From contig JODP01000018.1 of the NCBI GenBank assembly GCA_000719025.1, forward strand, positions 124,001 to 188,000: DNA of 64,000 nt, read 5' to 3'. Positions 53,035 through 62,700 of the stretch are shown piece by piece. The position numbers and the translations under genes were made by a program. Under the pieces are notes generated by a model that was not told the DNA's origin, did no database searches, and was given only the letters and a program-made list of their open reading frames with translations. How positions within the stretch are numbered: the first letter of the stretch is position 1; each line of letters starts with the position of its first letter. The DNA is from Kineosporia aurantiaca JCM 3230 (lineage in GTDB: Bacteria; Actinomycetota; Actinomycetes; Actinomycetales; Kineosporiaceae).

Positions 53035-53521
53035 TCCGCCGAGAGGCCCGCAAGACCCGCCAAGACTGATCCAGGCTGGCGAGTGGGGTAATTCCGTGGG
53101 CCGCACGGGCACGGTGTTACCCCGCTCAGGGCTCATCAGGCACGAAAAGGCTCGTCAGGCGCGAACCCGTTCAGCCAAACCACCAACTCATCCAGCCAAA
53201 CCCAGGAAATCCGTCCAGCCATACCCGAGCAGCCACCGAGCCAAACCCCCAGCGCCGTCCAGCCACCCGAGCACCCGCCTAGCGAGACCCGAGCACTCGT
53301 CCAGCGAGACCCGACCACCCGCGCTACACCCACGACCCGCCCAGCCGCACCGAGCACCGAGCACCGAGCACCGAGCACCGAGCACCGAGCAGCCACCCAA
53401 CCAAACCCCTAGCGCCGTCCAGCCAACCCGGACGCCCGCCCAGCCAAATCCCTAGCGCCCGCCCAGCCAACGCGGACGCCGGCCAGCCAGACCCCGAACG
53501 CCCGCCCAGTACCGTCGTCCT
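53035..53521. other. Low-complexity intergenic region between ndh and the hydrolase gene
   Basis: No gene supported. From about 53130 it is dominated by CCAGCCAAACCC-like and CCGAGCA-like repeats, including about six copies of CACCGAG near 53349-53393 and longer imperfect units (CCTAGCGCC...CCAGCCA). Open frames here are repeat artefacts. A hydrolase promoter must lie within it, but none is obvious. Confidence 0.7.
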
Positions 53522-54334
53522 GTGGAAACCGTGATCAGCCCGGTCGACGGCACGCGCATCGCCTACCGCACCTTCCCCCGCGAGGCCTCCGCCGCCGAGG
53601 GCCCCGCGCCCACCGTCGTCATGTCTCACGGCACCGCCCTCTCCCAGGCCATCTGGCGCGGGTTCGGCTACGTACGCGCTCTCACGCCCACCCACACCGT
53701 CATCACGGTCGACCTGCGCGGCCACGGACGCAGTGAAGGGCCGCACCACGAGACCGCGTACAGCATGGAGTCATTCGTCGCCGACCTCGTCGCCGTACTC
53801 GATCAGACCGAGACCGCGGCGGCCGACTACGTCGGCTACTCGCTCGGTGGCCGGGTCGGTTTCTCCCTCGCCGCTGCGCATCCGTCCCGGGTGAATCGAT
53901 TCGTGAGCATCGCCGGAGCTCCGGGTACCGCCAAGGGCGCCTTCGACCGGGTCTTCTTTCCCGGATGCATCACTGCGCTGAAGGAAGGCGGGATGGAGGG
54001 CTTCCTGGAGGGATGGCAGGCGCACACTGGTCAGCCCCTCGACGCACCCACTCGCCATGCCTTCGCAGCGAACGACTCCGAGGCGCTCGCCGCGTATATG
54101 TCCAGGTCCGAGGACGATCCGGGGGTGGACGACGAGACCCTCAAACGTTTCACCGTGCCGACGCAGCTCATCGTTGGGTCGCTTGACCGGGAGCGAGTGG
54201 GGGCCGCTGAGCATGTGCACGCCGTCCTACCCTCCGCCCAGCTGCTGGTGGTGGAAGGAGCCAGTCACGGCACGATCCTTCGAGAGCCGGACACCCTGAG
54301 CACGGTCACCCGCTTCCTGGCCCCAGGCGCCTGA
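53522..54334 (+). CDS. Alpha/beta-fold hydrolase
   Basis: 270 residues from a GTG start. Hallmarks are the oxyanion-hole segment VVMSHGTALSQAIWRG, VDLRGHGRSEGP, the nucleophile elbow GYSLGG, the acidic residue region LIVGSLDRERVGAAE and the catalytic His in VEGASHGTIL. Cytoplasmic, substrate unknown; resembles esterases and haloperoxidase-like hydrolases. The upstream gap is repeat-rich. Confidence 0.9.
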   Translation: METVISPVDGTRIAYRTFPREASAAEGPAPTVVMSHGTALSQAIWRGFGYVRALTPTHTVITVDLRGHGRSEGPHHETAYSMESFVADLVAVLDQTETAAADYVGYSLGGRVGFSLAAAHPSRVNRFVSIAGAPGTAKGAFDRVFFPGCITALKEGGMEGFLEGWQAHTGQPLDAPTRHAFAANDSEALAAYMSRSEDDPGVDDETLKRFTVPTQLIVGSLDRERVGAAEHVHAVLPSAQLLVVEGASHGTILREPDTLSTVTRFLAPGA

Positions 54335-54573
54335 ATCGCTTTACAAGCGCAGGCCCTAACCAGAGGCACGCAGCGCCACCCCGTTGACCTGCGTGAACAA
54401 CCTCTACCCAAGCGAAGACCTCGCGACTGCGGGGATGAGCGTTGCGCGGGTAGGACGTAGGTCCCGAATCGGACATATCGCCCCCAATGAATCGCTTCAT
54501 GGGGAGCCCCAAAGGGCAGCTGAAGCGTTTCGCGGAAGCGACGCGCCGGTGAATCGCTTCGCCGCCGAGCGCT

Positions 54574-54831
54574 TCATGCACCGATTTTGAAGAACCGTTG
54601 CATCAGTTCGGACACGGTGAACAACCCGGCGCGGCCGGTGAACAACCGCGTCATCAGCTCGCTCAGCCCGTCCACAGGTTCGATAAAGCACCAGGTCAGA
54701 GGCCATAAAGGCGGGGCTGGCCAAGGGGTTGGACAACCCGGCCCGGCGCGCTCGAGGACGAACCGATTCAGGTCCGTTCGTCCCTCCTTGAAGTACCCCT
54801 GAACAAGTTCCGGAGCGAAGGGCTTGAACAA
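54574..54831 (-). CDS. Possible small repeat protein (orphan)
   Basis: An 85-codon frame. It contains diverged copies of one peptide: FAPELVQGYFKEG, LSELMTRLFTGRAG and LFTVSELMQRFFKIG. The copies share a hydrophobic-Glu-Leu-Met/Val pattern, suggesting amphipathic helices. No ribosome site is clear and no family is recognised. It may be a non-coding repeat that happens to be open. Confidence 0.25.
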   Translation of the reverse strand: MFKPFAPELVQGYFKEGRTDLNRFVLERAGPGCPTPWPAPPLWPLTWCFIEPVDGLSELMTRLFTGRAGLFTVSELMQRFFKIGA

Positions 54832-54863
54832 TGCCTGGATCGGTTAGTAGGGTCTAACTACCC

Positions 54864-54883
54864 GATCGGCCGAGGGGCCGATC
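54864..54883 (+). promoter_or_regulatory. Hairpin in the whiB leader
   Basis: GATCGGCC at 54864-54871 pairs perfectly with GGCCGATC at 54876-54883 around a GAGG loop, 23 bp before the ATG and between a TAGGGT (54848-54853, possible -10) and the GGAGG ribosome site at 54897-54901. It may affect mRNA stability or translation. Confidence 0.5.
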
Positions 54884-54906
54884 ACAGCACCACTGCGGAG
54901 GATCCG

Positions 54907-55233
54907 ATGGCTGAACTTTCCCGTCTCCCTGTTCCCGTCGCCGACGTCTGGGAGTGGCAGTACCAGGGTTCTTGCCGCGAGGCCGACCCGCAGCTCTTCT
55001 TCCACCCCGAGGGTGAGCGTGGCCCGGCCCGGCACAAGCGGGATGCGGCCGCGGTCGCCGTCTGCGCCGGCTGCCCGGTGATTCAGCAGTGCCGTGAGCA
55101 CGGTCTTTCGGTTCGTGAGCCGTACGGCGTGTGGGGCGGCCTGACCGAGGAAGACCGCGAGGCCATCTACCTGGCCGAGCGCAACGAGCGTCGTGAGGCC
55201 CGCAAGAACGCGCAGCTGCGCGAAGCCAGCTGA
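54907..55233 (+). CDS. WhiB-family iron-sulfur regulator (WhiB3/WhiD-like)
   Basis: 108 residues. Four cluster-binding cysteines C23, C53, C56 and C62 (C-x29-C-x2-C-x5-C), the G[VI]WGG turn at GVWGGLTEEDR and a basic C-terminal tail (NERREARKNAQ) that contacts DNA or sigma factor. The N-terminus (LPVPVADVWEWQYQGSCR) and LFFHPEGERGPAR resemble the WhiB3/WhiD branch, involved in redox response and sporulation/late development in relatives. GGAGG lies 5 bp before the ATG. Confidence 0.93.
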   Translation: MAELSRLPVPVADVWEWQYQGSCREADPQLFFHPEGERGPARHKRDAAAVAVCAGCPVIQQCREHGLSVREPYGVWGGLTEEDREAIYLAERNERREARKNAQLREAS

Positions 55234-55919
55234 TCGACCGGCTCAGATCCTCCGCACAGAACCAGCAGTACCAGCACCGCAAGGCACGGACGTGACAGCC
55301 GAGTCGAGCCCGTTCTGACCGGGCCGCACCAGGGTCACGCGCACGGCCGCACCGAAACACCAGCACCAGAAAACATCTGAATACTTGAACGCACTGTGGC
55401 CGTCGTCTTGAAGCAGGCGTAGGTCAGGGAAACCGCGGAACAGCGATGAGGGCAGCGTCCCGCATCAATGGTCCACCACCGGAGCGGGGCCAGCACGGGA
55501 GTCCGTGCGATGCACGGGAGTCGTGCGGCACCGAAGAAGACCGGAACAGAAGCGGCTCCTCGAAACACCAAGCACCGCAGCACCAAACACCTAGCAAGCA
55601 ATGGGACGAGCTCCCGGGACCGGCGTCTTACGGTCGGTCCCGGCGAAGCCACCCAGTCGGCCTCCCCGAAGAGGCGGCACTCATTACCTGAAGAGCGTGC
55701 GCCGTCCTTGAAGCGGCGCCGCTAGCAGCACGACTACCCGCGGCCAGCGATTCAGCCGCCCCGGGTCCGGTCAACCGCAGCAATCGTCAGCCTGGCCGGG
55801 GAAACTCTCTCCACCCCGGTCAGGGGAGAACTGCCGAATCGCGCGATCAACCGGAAGCCGGTGTCACCGAAACGCTGGTCGCGGGTCCACCCAGCGCACG
55901 AACGACGAAGAGAACTGAA
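55234..55919. other. Gene-free region between whiB and the VanY-type gene
   Basis: About 690 bp. Frames in it are short and unlike genes. Features seen: GCACGGGAGTC repeated at 55493-55503 and 55512-55522, ACC-rich text such as GCACCAAACACC, and a hairpin at 55791-55824. No promoter for a plus-strand gene is needed, as the next gene is on the minus strand. Confidence 0.6.
55791..55824. terminator. Candidate terminator between whiB and the VanY-type gene
   Basis: CCTGGCCGGGG at 55791-55801 pairs with CCCCGGTCAGG at 55814-55824, one position being G-U in the plus-strand RNA and a mismatch in the minus-strand RNA. It lies about 95 bp beyond the end of the minus-strand gene. Confidence 0.4.
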
Positions 55920-56831
55920 TCAGGACGTGGTGCCCGAGGAGATCGACTCCCCGGCGACGTACTCCCAGTGCCACGGCTCGAACGGGCCGCTGCCGCCGGC
56001 CTCGGCCCAGGCCGGGTGACCCCAGCCGTACGCCGAGGCGTTGTCGACCAGCCACTGGTAGCGGGTGTTGCCGCTCCCTGTCTCCACTCCGCAGCCCAGG
56101 TCGACCGCCAGGCCGAGGCCGTGGTTGCTGGTGCCGGGGATGGCGGCCAGGGTGGGCTTGCGGGCCCGGACCGAGATCTGCTGGGCCAGGTTGCGGTACG
56201 AGTCGGTGATGCAGATGTTCTCGCCGAAGTGCTGCTTGTAGGCGATGTTCAGCTTGGCCAGGGCGACCGCGGCGTCGGCACGCAGCCGGTGCGCCGGATC
56301 CCACAGCGTGCAGAGCGCGCTGTCCGGTAGCTGCCCGTTGGGCGCGTCCAGGCTGGTCGGAATGCCGTCACAGCCCGGGAGCACGGAGCGCTCACCGGAG
56401 CGGGAGGCGCGGTCGACGATCACCGTCTTCGGCGCGGCCAGCAGCTTCGGCGCGCTGGTGGTGACCGTGACTTCGGTCGGCACCACCTTGAGGGCCGCGA
56501 CCCCGATCCCGGCCGCGTTGGCGGCGTTCGGGAAGGCGACCGTGGAGACCGCCGAGACCGTGCTGGAGATGGGGTTGACCTGGGCCTTCGGCATCTGCGC
56601 GCCCATCGCCCCGGTGAGCGGGGCGGCGATGGTGGCGATACCCAGGGCTCCGGCGATGCCGACCTGCGGAGCACTCAGCGAGGAGCCGGGCTTGCGGATC
56701 GGGCGGCGCGGGGCGCCGGAACTGCTGGTGGTGCTCCCGGTGGAACGGCGTTGCGAACTCGCGGACCGCGAACTCCGGTTGTTGCGAGGGCGTAGCGCAG
56801 GGCCAGCCGTGTCGGCGCGATGCGACGGCAC
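55920..56831 (-). CDS. VanY-type D-alanyl-D-alanine carboxypeptidase (peptidase M15) protein
   Basis: About 303 residues. The C-terminal half is a VanY-like peptidase domain: CITDSYRNLAQQ, the zinc motif SNHGLGLAVDLG (H and D ligands) and PFEPWHWEYV. It trims D-Ala or cross-linked stems of peptidoglycan outside the cell. The N-terminal half is basic and Ser-rich, then hydrophobic (VGIAGALGIATIAAPLTGAMGA), a likely membrane anchor or signal. I chose the GTG at 56831 because AGGAGG stands 7 bp before it; the ATG 54 bp upstream lacks a site. It lies alone, between whiB and the CNNM pair. Confidence 0.85.
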   Translation of the reverse strand: MPSHRADTAGPALRPRNNRSSRSASSQRRSTGSTTSSSGAPRRPIRKPGSSLSAPQVGIAGALGIATIAAPLTGAMGAQMPKAQVNPISSTVSAVSTVAFPNAANAAGIGVAALKVVPTEVTVTTSAPKLLAAPKTVIVDRASRSGERSVLPGCDGIPTSLDAPNGQLPDSALCTLWDPAHRLRADAAVALAKLNIAYKQHFGENICITDSYRNLAQQISVRARKPTLAAIPGTSNHGLGLAVDLGCGVETGSGNTRYQWLVDNASAYGWGHPAWAEAGGSGPFEPWHWEYVAGESISSGTTS

Positions 56832-56951
56832 TGGTGATCCTCCTGGAGGGCTGATGGAGGTGGAGGGGGTTCCTACCAACCGCACTCTGGGTGAAGAGTC
56901 ACGGAACTATAAAGCTGCGGTGCGGGGGTAAATCAAGTCGGGACGCGCAGT

Positions 56952-56965
56952 ACGGCTTAAGCCGT
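56952..56965. promoter_or_regulatory. 14-bp perfect palindrome upstream of the VanY-type gene
   Basis: ACGGCTTAAGCCGT reads the same on both strands, 121 bp upstream of the VanY-type start in a relatively AT-rich gap. This is operator-like, but no regulator is assigned. Confidence 0.4.
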
Positions 56966-57094
56966 TCGTACGACGTCCAATATCCCGTACTTGGCGTATG
57001 AATACCTCAACTCATTGTTATCACTTGCGTGACACCGAGCACGGATCGCCCATCGGTTGCTACTCTCGGCAACAACGACCCTGTGACCCAGCTC

Positions 57095-58153
57095 TCAGGC
57101 CGAGGCAGCCGACCTTCCCTGGTCCCGCCGGGTCGCGTCCCGGACCTCACCGACCAGCTCCTCGAGGACGTCCTCAAGAAAAAGGACACCCAGCGTGCGC
57201 CCCTCGTGATCGACAACGCGGGCCAGGTGACTGCCCGCGCGCTGCATCGTCGCCAGAGCCTCTTCAACCTCGTCCTCCCCACTGACCGCGACCAGTGAGC
57301 GCACCCGCTTCTCCGGGATCGGCTGGGTGTGCCGCTCGTCGTCCGCGTAGAGCAGGTCCTTCAGGTGCAGGTAGCCGATCACCTCACGGTCCGGCTGGGC
57401 GGCCCGGACCACCGGGAAGCGGCTGAAGCCGGTGCGGGTGACCAGGCGCTCCACCTCGGCCGGGGTGGACCCGACCGGGACGGTGACCAGCCGGCTGATC
57501 GGGATCATCAGGTCCCCGGCGGACAGCTCGCTGAACTCCAGGGCGCCGGTGAGCAGCCCGTGGTCGTCGAGCAGGCCCTCACGGGTCGACTCGGAGACGA
57601 TCGAGGCCACCTCGTCGGCCGTGAAGGCGGCCGCCACCTCGTCCTTCGGCTCGACCCGGAGCAGCCGTACGGCGTGGTTGGCGACCCAGTTCAGCATCCG
57701 GATCACCGGCGAGACCGCCCGGGCGACCGCCATCAGCGGCGGGGCCAGCAGCAGCACGGCGCGATCGGGCCCGGACAGGGCCAGGTTCTTGGGCACCATC
57801 TCGCCGAGCACCACGTGCAGGTAGCTGACGATGGCCAGGGCGATCGCGAAGGCCAGCGGGTGCACCGCGCCCTCAGGCAGGTGCACGGCCTCGGCCGGGG
57901 CCTCGATCAGGTGGGCGATGGCCGGCTCGGCGACCAGGCCGAGCCCGAGCGAGGCGATGGTGATGCCGAGCTGGCAGCAGGCGAGCATCAGCGAGACGTG
58001 TTCCATCGCCCGCATCGCGGTCTTCGCGGCCCGGCTGCCGGCGTCGGCCAGCGGCTCGATCTGGCTACGGCGGGCCGAGATGACGGCGAACTCGGCGCCG
58101 ACGAAGAACGCGTTCAGCGCCAGGAGCAGAAAGGCGACCAGGAGGCTCGTCAT
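57095..58153 (-). CDS. CNNM/CorC-type transporter (hemolysin family), second of a pair
   Basis: 352 residues. N-terminal DUF21 membrane domain with about four helices (LVAFLLLALNAFFVGAEFAVISARRSQIEPL, FAIALAIVSYLHVVLGEMVPKNLAL, in outline) and a CBS-domain pair (LMIPISRLVTVPVGSTPAEVERLVTRTGFSRFPVV; VRSLVAVSGEDEVEEALATMQRAGSHLARVVDHEGRTLGVLFLEDVLEELVGEV, in outline). It lacks the CorC_HlyC C-terminal domain of the upstream copy. The family exports magnesium/cobalt or relates to Mg homeostasis. Overlaps the upstream gene by 4 bp. Confidence 0.9.
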   Translation of the reverse strand: MTSLLVAFLLLALNAFFVGAEFAVISARRSQIEPLADAGSRAAKTAMRAMEHVSLMLACCQLGITIASLGLGLVAEPAIAHLIEAPAEAVHLPEGAVHPLAFAIALAIVSYLHVVLGEMVPKNLALSGPDRAVLLLAPPLMAVARAVSPVIRMLNWVANHAVRLLRVEPKDEVAAAFTADEVASIVSESTREGLLDDHGLLTGALEFSELSAGDLMIPISRLVTVPVGSTPAEVERLVTRTGFSRFPVVRAAQPDREVIGYLHLKDLLYADDERHTQPIPEKRVRSLVAVSGEDEVEEALATMQRAGSHLARVVDHEGRTLGVLFLEDVLEELVGEVRDATRRDQGRSAASA

Positions 58154-59481
58154 GATTCCCCCACCGCCGGGGCCGGCCGCCGGGCCGCTTCGGGCAGGAC
58201 CAGCCGCACCCGGTCGACCCGTCGGCCGTCCATCCGTTCCACCCTGATCCTGGCTCCGTCGATCGGTACCTCGTCGCCCACCACCGGGATCCGGCCCAGG
58301 CCGGCCATCACGAAACCGCCGAGCGTCTCGTAGGCGTTCCCGTCCGGGACGTCGACGCCGGTGCGCTCGCGGACCTCGTCCGGCCGCATCAGGCCCGGGA
58401 CCAGCCAGGCCCCGTCGCGGCGCCGGACGATGCCCGGGCGACTGCGGTCGTGCTCGTCGGAGACGTCCCCGACCAGCTCCTCGACCACGTCCTCAAGGGT
58501 GACCACCCCGGCCGTGCCGCCGTACTCGTCCACCACCACGGCCAGCTGCAGACCCAGGGCCCGCAGCTCGACCAGCAGCGGATCCAGGCGCATGGTCTCC
58601 GGCACCCGCAGCGCCTCGGACATGATCGCGGCGACCGGCACCTCGTCCCGCCGCTCCATCGGAACGGCGACCGCGCTCTTCAGGTGCACCACGCCGACCA
58701 CGTCATCGAGGTCGCCCTCGACCACCGGAAAGCGGGAGTGCCCGGTGCGCCGGGCCAGGGTGATCACTCCGGCGGCGGACTCGTCTCTTTGGAGCACCAG
58801 CATCCGCACCCGCGGCGTCATCACATCGGCCGCCGAGCGGGTGGAGAAGCCGAGGGAGCGGGTGAGCAGGGTGGCCGTCTGCTGGTCCAGGGTGCCGACC
58901 TCGGCCGAGTGCCGGACCAGCGCGGCCAGCTCTTCGGGTGAACGGCCGGCCGACAGCTCCTCCTGCGGCTCCACCCCGACCAGCCGCAGCAGCCGGTTGG
59001 CGGAGCCGTTCAGCAGGGTGATCAGCGGTTTGGTGAACGTGCTGAACACCCGCTGCGGGCCGGCCACGATCCGGGCGGTGGGCAGCGGGACCGAGATCGC
59101 CAGGTTCTTCGGGATCAGCTCGCCGACCACCATGGAGAAGCCGGTGGCGGCGATCAGCGCGATCGCCACGGTGACCGAGTCGACCGCCGCCCCCTTCAGC
59201 CCGACCGCCTCGGCCGGGCGCTCCAGCAGGGTGGCCAGCGAGGGCCGGACCAGGTACCCGACCAGCAGGGTGGTGATGGTGATGCCGACCTGGGCGCCGG
59301 ACAGCTGGGTGGAGAGGCTGCGGATCGCGGCGAGTACCGAGGGGGCCCGCTTGTCACCGTTCTCGATCGCCCGCTCGACCGTGGACCGGTCGAGCGCCAC
59401 CAGGGAGAACTCGGCGGCGACGAAGAGCGCCGTACCCAGGGTCAGCAGAACACCGAGGCCGAGGAGGATCCATTCGGTCAT
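58150..59481 (-). CDS. CNNM/CorC-type transporter (hemolysin family), first of a pair
   Basis: 443 residues. DUF21 membrane domain (ILLGLGVLLTLGTALFVAAEFSLVALDRSTVERAI, LIAATGFSMVVGELIPKNLAI, in outline), a CBS pair (VMTPRVRMLVLQRDESAAGVI and LQLAVVVDEYGGTAGVVTLEDVVEELVGDVSDEHD), and the C-terminal CorC_HlyC domain (VPGLMRPDEVRERTGVDVPDGNAYETLGGFVMAGLGRIP). The ATG at 59481 opens the first helix; a longer frame to 59568 adds only polar residues. Tandem with a shorter paralogue, a frequent actinobacterial arrangement, suggesting heteromers. Confidence 0.92.
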   Translation of the reverse strand: MTEWILLGLGVLLTLGTALFVAAEFSLVALDRSTVERAIENGDKRAPSVLAAIRSLSTQLSGAQVGITITTLLVGYLVRPSLATLLERPAEAVGLKGAAVDSVTVAIALIAATGFSMVVGELIPKNLAISVPLPTARIVAGPQRVFSTFTKPLITLLNGSANRLLRLVGVEPQEELSAGRSPEELAALVRHSAEVGTLDQQTATLLTRSLGFSTRSAADVMTPRVRMLVLQRDESAAGVITLARRTGHSRFPVVEGDLDDVVGVVHLKSAVAVPMERRDEVPVAAIMSEALRVPETMRLDPLLVELRALGLQLAVVVDEYGGTAGVVTLEDVVEELVGDVSDEHDRSRPGIVRRRDGAWLVPGLMRPDEVRERTGVDVPDGNAYETLGGFVMAGLGRIPVVGDEVPIDGARIRVERMDGRRVDRVRLVLPEAARRPAPAVGES

Positions 59482-59691
59482 GCGACTGGGACGCCGGAGG
59501 AGACCGAATTGTTCCGGTGCGCGAGTGGGAACTGACGGGACTGGGGTAAGCCGGCCGGGGGCCGGCACCTTCGTGAGGGCATGGTACCTGCATCCTACGG
59601 CAGGTCAGCCCCCACTCGTGGTGCAGGCCACCCCGCAGCGGCGCCGAGTGGAGCTGCTAATCCCTCAACGCCGGACCCGATCGGGTTAGGG

Positions 59692-59697
59692 TTGACA
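59692..59697 (+). promoter_or_regulatory. Candidate -35 of the kgd promoter
   Basis: TTGACA matches the consensus -35 exactly and lies 39 bp before the GTG of kgd. A clear -10 at the right distance is not visible (CTGAAA at 59715-59720 is a poor match). Confidence 0.35.
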
Positions 59698-59736
59698 CAC
59701 CCTTCAGCCCCGCACTGAAAGAAGGCGATTCTCGCC

Positions 59737-62700
59737 GTGTCCTCCGAGCCTTTGGTGACCGAGTTCGGACCCAACGAGTGGCTGGTCGACGAGCTGTACC
59801 AGCAGTACCTGTCGGACAAGTCCTCCGTGGATCCCGCGTGGTGGGAGTTCTTCGCCGACTACCAGCCCTCGGAGACCCCGCACCTGCGGGCCAGCTCCCG
59901 GCCGGTCGACGACTCCGGTTCCGCCACCTCGGACACCATCCCCGCGACGGGCCCGGACGGAGCGGCCGGAGGCCGTCCCGTCGCGACCGCCGCACTGCAG
60001 CCGCCGAAGCCTGCAGCCCCGCCGACCGCGGCCACCCCGCCGCCGGCGCCCAGCACGGATCCGGCGACCACCCCCCAGCAGACCCCCAAGCAGCCCGCGA
60101 CCCTCCCCGCCGCGCGCACCCCCCGCGAGCCGGCCAGCACCTCACCGGCCCCCGCCAAGCAGGACGCGCCGCAGATCACCCGGCTGAAGGGCCCGGCCGG
60201 GCGGGTCGTCACCAACATGGAGGCCAGCCTGGAGGTGCCCACCGCGACCAGCGTGCGGGCGGTCCCGGCCAAGCTCCTGATCGACAACCGGATCGTGATC
60301 AACAACCACCTGGCCCGCTCCCGCGGCGGCAAGGTGTCGTTCACCCACCTGATCGGGTTCGCGCTGGTCGAGGCGCTGGAACTGATGCCCTCGATGAACG
60401 CCTCCTACACCGAGGACGACGGCAAGCCGGCGATCGTCCAGCCGGCCCACATCAACCTCGGCATCGCGATCGACATGCCCAAGCCGGACGGCAGCCGCCA
60501 GCTCCTGGTGCCGAACGTGCGGCACTGCGACGGGATGGACTTCGCCGAGTTCTGGGCGGCCTACGAGGACATCGTCCGGCGGGCCCGCACCAACAAGCTC
60601 GGGGCGGACGACTTCGTCGGCACCACCATGAGTCTCACCAACCCGGGCACCATCGGCACCGTGCACTCCGTGCCCCGGCTGATGAAGGGCCAGGGCGCCA
60701 TCATCGGCGTCGGCGCGATGGACTACCCGGCCGAGTACCAGGGCGCCTCCGAGGAGACCATCGCCCGGCTCGCGGTGAGCAAGATGCTCACCCTGACCTC
60801 GACCTACGACCACCGGATCATCCAGGGCGCGGGCTCCGGCGAGTTCCTCCGGATCGTGCACAGCAAGCTGCTCGGCGAGGACGGGTTCTACGACCGGGTC
60901 TTCCGCTCGCTGCGGCTGCCCTACGAGCCGGTCCGCTGGGTCCGGGACATCTCGGTCTCGCACGACGACCAGATCAACAAGACCGCGCGGGTGCAGGAGC
61001 TGATCCACTCCTACCGGGTGCGCGGCCACCTGATGGCCGACACCGACCCGCTGGAGTACAAGCAGCGGCGGCACCCCGACCTGGACATCACCACCCACGG
61101 GCTGACCCTGTGGGACCTCGAACGCGAGGTGCCCACGGGCGGTTTCGGCGGCAAGCCGTCGGCCACCCTGCGGCAGATCCTCGGCGTGCTGCGCGACACC
61201 TACTGCCGCACGGTCGGTATCGAGTACATGCACATCCAGGACCCGGAGCAGCGGCGCTGGCTGCAGGCCCGGCTGGAGCGGCCCTACGCCAAGCCGGGCC
61301 GGGAGGAGCAGCTGCGGATCCTCGGCCGGCTGAACGCGGCCGAGGCGTTCGAGACCTTCCTGCAGACCAAGTTCGTCGGCCAGAAGCGGTTCAGCCTGGA
61401 GGGCGGCGAGTCGGTCATCGCGCTGCTCGACGAGCTGCTGACCAACGCCGCCCGGGCCGAGCTGGACGAGGTCTGCATCGGCATGCCGCACCGCGGCCGG
61501 CTGAACGTGCTGGCGAACATCGCGGGCAAGAGCTACGGCCAGATCTTCCGCGAGTTCGAGGGCCAGCAGGACCCGCGCAGCGTGCAGGGCTCCGGCGACG
61601 TGAAGTACCACCTCGGCACCGAGGGCCGGTACACCACCGAGACGGGTGAGAAGACCAAGGTCTACCTGGCCGCCAACCCCTCCCACCTGGAGGCGGTCAA
61701 CCCGGTGCTGGAAGGCGTGGCCCGGGCCAAGCAGGACCGGCTGAACCGGCAGGGCGAGATCTTCTCGGTGCTGCCGGTGCTGATGCACGGCGACGCCGCC
61801 TTCGCCGGTCAGGGCGTGGTCACCGAGACGCTGAACCTGTCCCAGCTGCGGGGTTACCGCACCGGCGGCACGGTGCACGTGGTGATCAACAACCAGGTCG
61901 GTTTCACCACCGCCCCGTCGTCCTCCCGCTCCTCGGTCTACTGCACCGACGCTGCACGGATGATCCAGGCGCCGATCTTCCACGTGAACGGCGACGACCC
62001 GGAGGCCTGCGTCCGGGTGGCCCGGCTGGCCTTCGAGTTCCGGATGGCATTCGACAAGGACGTCGTCATCGACATGGTCTGCTACCGCCGCCGCGGGCAC
62101 AACGAGGGCGACGACCCCTCGATGACCCAGCCGCTGATGTACAACCTGATCGAGGCCAAGCGCAGCGTCCGCAAGCTGTACACCGAGGGCCTGATCGGCC
62201 GCGGCGACATCACCGTGGAGGAGGCCGAACAGGCCCTGCGGGACTACCAGCAGCAGCTGGAACGGGTGTTCGCCGAGACCCGGGACACGGTCAACCACCC
62301 GCCGACGCTGAGCCGCGACGTCACCGCCGGCCTGGACCTGCCCAGCGCCCAGCAGCAGGACGACCACTCCGGCAACGGGCACGCCAGCGCGGTCTCGGCC
62401 GAGGTGCTGAAGCGGATCGGGGACGCGTACGTCTCACCGCCCGAGGGCTTCTCGGTGCACCCCAAGCTGCAGACCCTGCTCGAGCGCCGGGCCACGATGG
62501 CCTCCGAGGGCGGGGTGGACTGGGCCTTCGGCGAGCTGCTGGCCCTGGGCTCGATCCTGATGGACGGCACCAACATCCGGCTCACCGGGCAGGACACCCG
62601 GCGCGGCACGTTCACCCAGCGGCACGCGGTGCTGACCGACAAGATCACCGCCGAGGAGTGGACGCCGCTGCTCAACCTCAACGAGGACCAGGGCAAGTTC

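Larger units (their letters stand above)
54335..54906. other. Intergenic region with degenerate repeats before whiB
   Basis: No gene I can support strongly. TGAATCGCTT occurs at about 54333, 54487 and 54549. Further on GAAGAACCGTTGCATCAG and GAACAACCGCGTCATCAG are diverged copies of one unit. A minus-strand frame at 54574-54831 is listed separately. The right end carries the whiB promoter and leader, with GTTAG-N6-CTAAC at 54843-54858. Confidence 0.55.

Noticed and set aside
53096..53455. Plus- and minus-strand frames in the repeat gap before the hydrolase
   Set aside because: Composed only of translated CCGAGCA/CCAGCCA repeats; no start signal or domain.
55600..55760. c-di-AMP (ydaO-type) riboswitch near the VanY-type gene
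   Set aside because: GC-rich paired segments are present but lie downstream of the minus-strand gene, and I could not match the conserved core positions. The real upstream region (56832-57094) also shows no match.
60142..62382. 746-codon minus-strand frame inside kgd
   Set aside because: Antisense shadow of an unambiguous gene.
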